Assembly: GCA_051294375.1 (NCBI GenBank)
Contig: CM119264.1
Span: forward strand, 20,858,438-20,922,437
Origin: Paraspadella gotoi
Taxonomy: Eukaryota; Chaetognatha
Direction: 5' to 3'
Length of the DNA: 64,000 bases
The position numbers and the translations under genes were made by a program. Under the pieces are notes generated by a model. The model did no database searches and was not told where the DNA came from. It worked only from the letters and a program-made list of their open reading frames with translations. Position 1 is the first letter of the stretch. Each line of letters starts with the position of its first letter. Positions 39,012 to 64,000 of the stretch are shown one piece after another.

Positions 39012-39050
39012 GCTGATGAAGACTCTAACCAACAGATTCGAAATATGTAC
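39012..39050 (+). ncRNA. hammerhead-like motif 5, redundant copy
   Basis: Same sequence as the motif at 34053; counted twice only because the segment is duplicated in the assembly. Confidence 0.5.
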
Positions 39051-41793
39051 TCTTAATAATAAAAAAATCGTTGTATTGGCACATTAATAAACCTTTCTTA
39101 ATATTCACTTAGCAACGAAAATAGAGAAAATAATACAATGTCTACATATAATCTATAACTTTTTTGCAAATGAAAAAATCTGAAAATTAAAATTGTTACT
39201 TTTTATCATCCAATGTTTAAAGAAAGATATAACGTCAGCAAAAGGTAGCGCTTCAAAAAAAAGCTGTAACATTTAACGAAATATTTTTTGCCGAAATTGT
39301 TTTCAAACCGCGAAAGGTTGACCACAAATGTGGCCGCTCTCTCCCTCTAATCTGCCGGGCATAAATGAAACGTAGAAAGCATTTACGCCGCCAATCGGCC
39401 AAATCAGTCGCCACCATCGCCAACTCTGACGCACAAACTAAGCGCCAGCGCCACTACCAACACCGACGCCGCGACCGCAATGGAAGGCGACTGCAGACAG
39501 AAGGAGATAAACAAGAAAATCACGAGCAACGCGGAGAAGATAAGGTCAAATGAGTTGAGGAAGAGAGGGAAAGTGGGGGGATGGGGAGGAGGAGGAAATG
39601 AGAGGGAGGAGAGGGTATTGCGCGCCAGTTTAAAACGGCAGGAGAGGCGTGCCTCGGGACCCCTTGAAAGCCAAGCTCCTCCAATCCCTCACAATTCCCA
39701 TTAAAACTTGACAAGACTACATTTGTATAATTTTTGTGGTTTTTTTTTAAATATAAGTGTTATTTTATGTATCTCCTATTCTGTATTTTTTTATCTGTTT
39801 TACTTAGGTAGGTAGGTAGGTAGGTAGGTAGGTCGGTTGATATTTGCGCCGTTTTTTTACACAACCTCGCCAAAACGATACATGAAAAATATTTAACTTT
39901 CCTCAGAAATTTTTAAACATCATTAAGAAACATATGAATCGTGATGAAGAAGATTTTCCTGAAAAAAATTGGTCCGTACGAGAAATAAAGGTCACTGATT
40001 ATTTACGGGATTGTTCTTTTTTTTTTTTTTGCTCTTTTGAGAGAAACTCGAGATGTCAGGAGATTATAGAAAAAAAAAAGAAAAGATTTAGGATCAAATG
40101 GTAAATTTTTTTAAAACCTTTCTGACTTCCATCGTTAAGGAATGAGTTACGCTTATTGATATTGATGATTAATGATCTACAAGCCGGCAGTCCCATTGAA
40201 AATTCAATAATTTCCAAAGTGAATTGTTGAATAAAACTAAAGTTTTAAATTAAAAAAATGTTACATTTGAGTATACCAAAATATTATCTTAAACAACAAT
40301 TACCACAATTTTTTAAAGAATGAAGATAAAAATCCATTTTAATTATAATATAAAATTATTCTATCATATACTTTGCAAAAACTATTGTCAGCGACGCTAA
40401 ACTAAAATAGTCAATAAAATTATTTCCACATTTCATTGAACTTCAAGAAAACAATTTTCGTGTTTATGCCTTGTCACTTGATACAGAACATCCTGATAAA
40501 CTAAACCACTCTTCATCAAGTCGTCTTAGGTTTTCCGACCTTTTTATTTCCATTCGAAAATTTAATTTAAGATCTGCACGATATCCCCATCCTAAGGTTT
40601 TATAAATTTCTCTCTCTCCATCAAATTCCAACACGTTGCGTAGATCGACCGGCTCATGTTTGCTTGTAAGCGAAATATGTTCCTGAAAATAAGAATTAAA
40701 AAAAAAGAACGGAAGAAAACAAGTTCAACTCGTAAATCAAAAAAGAGAAGTCCCTAATTCGGAACAAATTCCGAGAACTAATCGCAGAGGTAATAAAAAA
40801 GGTACAAAAGGAAGTGGAATGATTATATCCTGATTTATATTATTATTTTGATTATTTGTCGGATCGTTACCAAGATCGATCGAGGTGGGATAAACTTACC
40901 CGAACTGAGATCGCCTGGAATAATTATTCTCGAAATCTCGAGGATTAAAGTGACAGTCTTCGACAAAATTTAATGCGCAAAAAAAAAGAATTACAACTAC
41001 AACGACAAGGTCTACTACAAAACGACAACTGAGAAAAAGAACAACAACTTACGGATTCTACAAAGTAAGTTTGACGAATAATTTTCCAGTCAAAATCTGC
41101 GTCACAACGTAACCTGACGAAAATTTAAAACCCGACCTTAAAAAAAACTTGAATGACTGGTGCCGCCTTACGAAATCGCCTAAACTCAAGCGAAAAAACT
41201 TTTTCAATTCTTTTTTTATTTTTAAGATTTATTTTGCTAAAAATTGTGCCATAATTACGTTTATGTTCTGATTTGTACAAACAAATTTTTATTTTATATA
41301 TAACTTCATGAACTCATTTTCTTTTCGATACTTTTATTTTTGAAAAACTGGATTCGAAGTGTTTTTTTCCTTTCCTTTTCGGTTATTGTTGTCGTTGTGC
41401 TCGTCTTCGTCCTCGGGGTCTTTGTCCTCTTGGTTGTTTTCATCGCCTTATGTGTCGTGATTATTATGGTTATAATTATAACTATGATTTATATTATTAG
41501 ATATCAGTGTTTTCTAAATTAATATGAAATTAAGTTTTCTAGTTGAAAATTAATTTTTACAACCGTTTGTGTGAACGAGGCAACGAGTACGACGAGCATT
41601 ATTTAAAAAAAAACTATTCCTAAGTCAATTTCTTTCGACTATTTTTTTTTATTTTTAAATAAAATACCTTCAATAAAGTGTAGATAATTATCAGTAAACT
41701 GTAAATCAATTACTTTATTCTTTTCCAGACAAACGTTAATTATTGTAAATAAAAAATGCTAACTAACAAACTTTGGTAATCTTACCAATAAAA

Positions 41794-59370
<17,577 letters not shown>

Positions 59371-59678
59371 GTCAGACAACTTTTTCTTTTTTTTTTCTCA
59401 TTCTGTTTTGTCGGTTTTTAGAGTCGAATGAAGTCTTTCTTTCTTTTTCCTAGGTTTTTATCTCGCCAGACAGACCAAACCCGTCTTAGCGAGATAAAGC
59501 GAAAGCAAGGCTTCTTTGTGTCGTCGCTATTGTGTTATCATGGCTATTTAAAGTGTGATATCATAGGGAGTTAAAAATTTTGATATGGCTTCTAATCATT
59601 AAGATCTTTGAAATTGTCATTTTTCATATCAATAATCGTATTTGTTTATGTTTTATTTACAAAACAAAAACGTTTTAG

Positions 59679-60408
59679 ATTATTGATATGAAAAATGACA
59701 ATTTCAAAGATCTTAATGATTAAAAGCCATATCAAAAATTTTAACTCCCTATGATATCACACTTTAAATAGCCATGATAACACAATAGCGACGACACAAA
59801 GAAGCCTTGCTTTCGCTTTATCTCGCTAAGACGGGTTTGGTCTGTCTGGCGAGATAAAAACCTAGGAAAAGAAAGAAAGACTTCATTCGACTCTAAAAAC
59901 CGACAAAACAGAATGAGAAAAAAAAAGAAAAAGTTGTCTGACCGCGTGACATTGCAATCTCTTTTTATCGAAACACTTGGCGGGACGATCTTGACATTCA
60001 GAGAATTTGACGCCTTCTTTCAACTGATACGCGAAGTCACAGTTGAAGTCGTCGACTTCGATTTTGACATCGAGATCCGGGGGAAGGCAATATCTGAACA
60101 TCGTGATATTGACCAACTTGGCCCCTGAGGAAATAAAAATAAGTTGGAGTATAAGAGATACCACAGTTACTTTTTTCCAGACTCTTTTTCGCTTTATTAG
60201 TATTGGCACAACTAAAAAAAGAGCCTTAATATGTTTTTTTGGTTCAGCTCACCGGTCTGGGAGTGTTAAGCTTGCAACTGAAAGCGGCGTTTAGTCGAAG
60301 ATTCTCAAAGTTGTACTGTATAGACTGCATGCTCTCGGTCTCGTTGGTTTCTGGGAGCCCTGGACTCTCCGTGTCGTCTTGAAAGTCCGCGTTCAATCCT
60401 AAGTGATA
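59679..60408 (-). pseudogene. inverted copy of receptor exons 20-21
   Basis: The minus-strand copy has one extra A in the run after TTCGAT, which changes FDKRDCNV to a different frame. Likely an artefact of a fold-back read, not a second gene. Confidence 0.75.
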
Positions 60409-61200
60409 CAGTACCGGTCTTGGCTTTCCTTCATAAGTCCAGGGAAGCTATATCTTCTATAATAATGAATGGAATGACTTGATATGCATGTGTGGGATGG
60501 AACTCCGTATGGTCTATTCCCCATTCTATATTTCAAAAAAAATTTTTGAAGTTTTGTTTTGAGCATCATTTTTAAACAAAATTTAATTTGCATACTGTGC
60601 TCAAAATACTTGAACGATATAATTTTTTTTCTCAGTAAAAATTAATCTAACATTACTTGGTCTAATGGTAAAGTGTTAGGCTGAAAAACAATAATTATTT
60701 ATTAATTTATGCATAGTTGCTAATTATAATAATTAGCTTATTATTTATTTTTATTTATTACTTCAACTTTTTATTATAGAAATTAATAGTTGATTGATAG
60801 GCAATTTTATTCCTGTAATCAAATTATAATTTGTTTTATTATTAACTAAATAGTGTTTTTATTATATTACTACACAAATATGATTTTTTGTTAAATAATA
60901 TTTTTTTAAAAAAATTATGCCAAACTATTGGTGAAATGTCACTGATTACAAATATATAAATTTTTTTAAATTTGGATAATCCCTTAACGAAATACAGTCC
61001 CAAAAAGCCCTAAAAATGGTTAAAAACACCTATTTTTTAAACCTTTCTAAAAACTGCAATAATGCGAATTTTCAACTCAAACTTTGTAAGGTATATAAAA
61101 TTGGTAGTATTTTATTGCCTGAAAAAATTAGAGATGTAGTAATAATTTTATCTAACTATACAGATTAAATAGGGAGACGTACTAAGAAATTCAGGTAATT
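60409..61200. other. AT-rich, nothing recognised
   Basis: No ORF, exon or repeat recognised. A short GGTCTAATGGTAAAG string near 60660 looks like the 5' half of a tRNA but has no matching 3' half. Confidence 0.45.
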
Positions 61201-61209
61201 TTAAATTTT

Positions 61210-62112
61210 GCTGAGGTCGTCTAATTTTTCTCGATATTTTATCGTCACTTTCCCTTTTTCTTTCCCCCTTTCTTTTTTCTCCTTTTTTTGCCCTTTGCTT
61301 TTGCCTTTTCCTTTTTTTTGCCCTTTCATGCAATAATATATATTACATTTAGCTAAAAATAAATAATCCCTCTTATTTTACTTTTTCTCTCTTTTTCTTT
61401 CCCTCTTTAAAATTAACAAAGAAGCAAATGAAATAAAACGATGAATGAAAAAATGAATAAAAAACCAAATAAAAAATTATTTTAAAAAATTTAAAAATTA
61501 ATAATAGAAGGAACGAATCTTAAAAAAGACATATAAAAAGAATAATGATGATATACTTTTTTAATTAAACTGAAAAATATATTTATTAATCAATAAATAT
61601 TTTGATCAATCGATAAATCAACCAGTCTATCAATAAATTAAAATTCATATTTATATTATGGTCAATGACAATTGGTCATAGTTTATGAAAGACTAACACA
61701 GAAAACAAGCTTTAAGAACTAACAACTACAAAATAATGGGGAATAGAAGAAGTAGAGAAAGAAAAAGAGAAAGCAAAAGAGAGAAAAAGAAAACAAAATA
61801 TAGAATTAGAATTTGATGGTATCCTTTCGTTTCGTTGTGTTATGAGATTAGCAAAAATATTTGTTTTGTTACAACAATTTTATTTGACATAAAGAATAGA
61901 CATGTTTCGACTCTGTTTCAAGTCTTTATCAGCGCATTCAAGAGCCAGAGTTAAAAAGAAATACCATTAAATACTTTATTTTGTTTTAAATCTTGATATT
62001 TTAAATTTAAAGTTAAATTATAAAATTAACCGATCTTAACGGTTAACCGTTAAAATGTTAGTTTTAACGGTAAGCGAATTTCCTAAAAAATTAACGGTTA
62101 TCGGAACTCTAG
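61210..62112 (+). mobile_element. dispersed repeat family E, copy 2
   Basis: Collinear with 18600-19512, including CCCTTTCATGCAATA, a hammerhead-like relic at 61899-61933 (CTGATAA, core G changed, so inactive), AACGGTTAACCGTTAA and the end TTATCGGAACTCTA. Confidence 0.75.
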
Positions 62113-63000
62113 TGGAGACAGTTATTAAATATGTTTTGTTTACGTTTTATCAAACAAAAATTTTCTCTCTTTTATTTTTATGTCTCCTTCTCAGTCTCTT
62201 TTCTCTTTTAATTATATGTAGCTCTCTCTGTCTTTTCCCAGTCACTGATTCATCGGGAAAAAAACGAGTCTGGCAGCTGGCTCAGCAGGGGGTTTTTCTT
62301 TTTCTCTCTTTTCTTCTGCTGCTGCCTTTTGATTTCTTTCTTTTTATTTTTATGTCTCCTTCTCTCTCTCTTTCTCTCTTTTCCCAGGCTGATTCATCGG
62401 AAAAACAAACGAGTCTGCAGCTGGCTCTGCAGGGGCTTTTTCTTTTTCTCTCTTTTCTCCTGCTGCTTCTTGCTTCTCTGCTTCTCTCTCTCTCTCTCTC
62501 TCTGCGTTTTTATTAAACATCGCAACATCGGGTTTTATTTCGTTCTTTCTTCTCGTCACTCTCTCTTTATTTTTATTTTTCTTTCTTTCTTCTATTCTTT
62601 CTTTTCTCTATTCTTTCTTCTTCTATTCTTTCTTTCCTTTCTATTCTTTCTTTCCTTTCTATTTTTTCTTTCCTTTCTATTTTTCTTTCCTTTCTATTCT
62701 TTCTTTCCTTTCTATTCTTTCTTTCCTTTCTATTCTTTCTTTATATTTATTCTTTTCTTCTTTTTCTTTCTGTTTATAAATTAATTTCTTTTCTCAATTT
62801 TGATTTTTTTAGTATCAAAATTTGTCGTCAATCCATATTTTTCTTTTATATCTCTTTGTTTCTTTTTTCCTTCATTCTCTTTCTCTCTCTCTCTCATTCT
62901 CTCTGTGTGTGTCTCTCTATCTCCTTATCTTCTTTCTCTCTCTCTCTCCCATTCCTACTCTCTCTCTCCCATTCCTACTCTCTCTCTTTCGCTCTGACAT
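62113..63000. repeat. C/T-rich region with segment duplication and minisatellite
   Basis: Two diverged copies of a ~130-bp unit with TGATTCATCGG(G)AAAAA, CGAGTCTG and CAGCTGGCTC (about 62240 and 62388), then an 18-bp minisatellite of TATTCTTTCTTTCCTTTC (62590-62745) and CT tracts (62880-62990). Resembles the CT-rich middle of element copies A-C. No gene. Confidence 0.7.
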
Positions 63001-63495
63001 TTTTTTTGTCAGTTGAACTTTGACTCGTGAGACACTGTTCTTTCATTAGGCTAAATTTTTTAATTTTCATTATTTTTGATAGCGTTGGGATCCCAAAAAT
63101 ATTAGGACACCATTTACCCGTATTTTAAAGAGGTTTTTTAGAAAAGTAGAAACAGGCAACTAAAGAATAAAACAAGTTTGAAGCAAACAACATCGGATCT
63201 GCCTACGATAATTTGGTCAACCTGCATAATTTGGTCAACTTGCACAATTTGGTCAACTAAAATGTCATATTACATTTGGATTCAAGTATTTTTTTGTTTG
63301 AATTTCCCTTCATTATGATTTAACTACAATATGCAAATTAGATTATAGTACTGTTCTGGTCTGGCTTTGGTGCAGGAGATACAGACTCGAAACATTCCTA
63401 ATGTAAACAAAAATCGTTGTTATCAAACAAACAAACTTTTTTTTTTTAACTTAGTTCGAAGTTTTTAAAATACATAAGTACTTTTTCATTTTTTT

Positions 63496-63560
<65 letters not shown>

Positions 63561-63570
63561 TTTTTTTTTT
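63001..63570. repeat. repeat fragments and poly-T
   Basis: 63182-63215 is a reversed right end of the composite element (ATCGGATCTGCCTACG). 63220-63260 has three short TAATTTGGTCAAC-type repeats. 63376-63420 holds GACTCGAAACATT and AAAAATCGTTGTTA, half of a hammerhead-type repeat. Poly-T follows from about 63490 to the gap. Confidence 0.6.
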
Positions 63571-63595
63571 NNNNNNNNNNNNNNNNNNNNNNNNN
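63571..63595. other. assembly gap of 25 N
   Basis: Follows an 80-base poly-T that probably could not be assembled. Confidence 0.99.
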
Positions 63596-64000
63596 TTTGT
63601 TTATGTTTTATTTACAAAACAAAAACGTTTTAATATATGTCGCTCTCTCTTTCTCTTTCAATTATAAGTCGCTCTCTCTCTTTTTCTCCGTCACTGCTTC
63701 TTTTGATTTGTCTAAAAACGAGTTCCTGCTCTGCAGCATCTGTCCAGCTTCTTTCTCTCTCTCTCTCTTTCTCTTTTTCTCTCTCTCTCTTTTTACAAAA
63801 AAAAATTTGTATATTTTATGGACTCACCAATGTAGAAGACGATGCCGCGAGCAGTTCACCGTCTGTTGCACACAAGGACTTCTCCCTTTTTTTTACTTTT
63901 TTTTTGCTTTTCTTTTGTGAAGCAGGGCGCAAACCCGAGTTCTTTGGGTTGGGAAGAGCACGCGCTACCTCCGGCGCCATAGGTACTGCTGTTTCTTGGA
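63596..64000. repeat. CT-rich repeat piece and partial tRNA-like SINE on minus strand
   Basis: 63640-63800 repeats the CGAGTTC...CTCTGCAGC...CTGTCCAGC part of the A-C element with CT tracts. From about 63905 to the edge, the minus strand reads GGCGCCGGAGGTAGCGCGTG and GGGTTTGCGCCC, like Pol III A and B boxes: probably a third SINE family, cut by the window edge. Confidence 0.5.

Noticed and set aside
60655-60690. tRNA gene starting GGTCTAATGGTAAAG
   Set aside because: No anticodon stem or T-arm with a B box follows in the AT-rich sequence.

Overview
The window looks like nuclear DNA of an invertebrate animal, assembled from long reads. It is AT-rich. Genes are split by GT-AG introns, one protein uses animal extracellular modules (LDLa, EGF, WSC), and mobile elements and microsatellites take up most of the rest. 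Simple repeats are very frequent: (GA)n/(CT)n tracts of 50-140 bp recur every few kb, with (GAC)n, (TTTC)n, (ACCAT)n, (CCGT)n and 18-, 22- and 39-bp minisatellites. I cannot name the species or phylum from this.

Two protein-coding genes can be supported. On the minus strand, 10769-12053 is a complete three-exon gene for a 375-residue protein with a possible N-myristoylation start and a charged coiled-coil C-terminus; I do not recognise it. On the plus strand, 41794-59370 holds at least 21 exons of a large secreted or membrane protein. It has a signal peptide, two LDLa-type modules (the first degenerate), EGF modules, a WSC domain, a C-type-lectin-like start and a long Ser/Thr- and acid-rich stalk. 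This resembles the outside part of polycystin-1/REJ-like proteins or adhesion GPCRs. No transmembrane or GPS part is visible, so the model is incomplete at its 3' end.

Layout. 1-2.3 kb: composite tandem-repeat element. 2.3-10.7 kb: a SINE pair and a hAT-like element with a smaller element nested in it. 10.8-12.1 kb: minus-strand gene. 12.8-28.4 kb: SINEs, three copies of a dispersed element carrying (CT)n and a 22-bp minisatellite, hammerhead-ribozyme-like motifs and long microsatellites. 28.7-33.4 kb: AT-rich, including a possible 3.7-kb element with inverted ends. 33.9-43.8 kb: the same ~5-kb sequence twice, either side of a 25-N gap, probably two overlapping contig ends. 43-59.4 kb: the receptor gene, its introns filled with nested elements. 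58.9-60.4 kb: a ~730-bp near-perfect inverted duplication of the last two exons. 60.4-64 kb: repeats, poly-T and a second 25-N gap.

The most notable signals are: (i) repeated type-I hammerhead-ribozyme-like motifs with an extra A after CTGATGA, one pair in a near-perfect 216-bp palindrome, with a fragment resembling a Penelope-like element C-terminus elsewhere in the window; (ii) several hAT-like elements with exact 8-bp target duplications and a filled/empty site pair; (iii) assembly faults that damage the receptor gene model.
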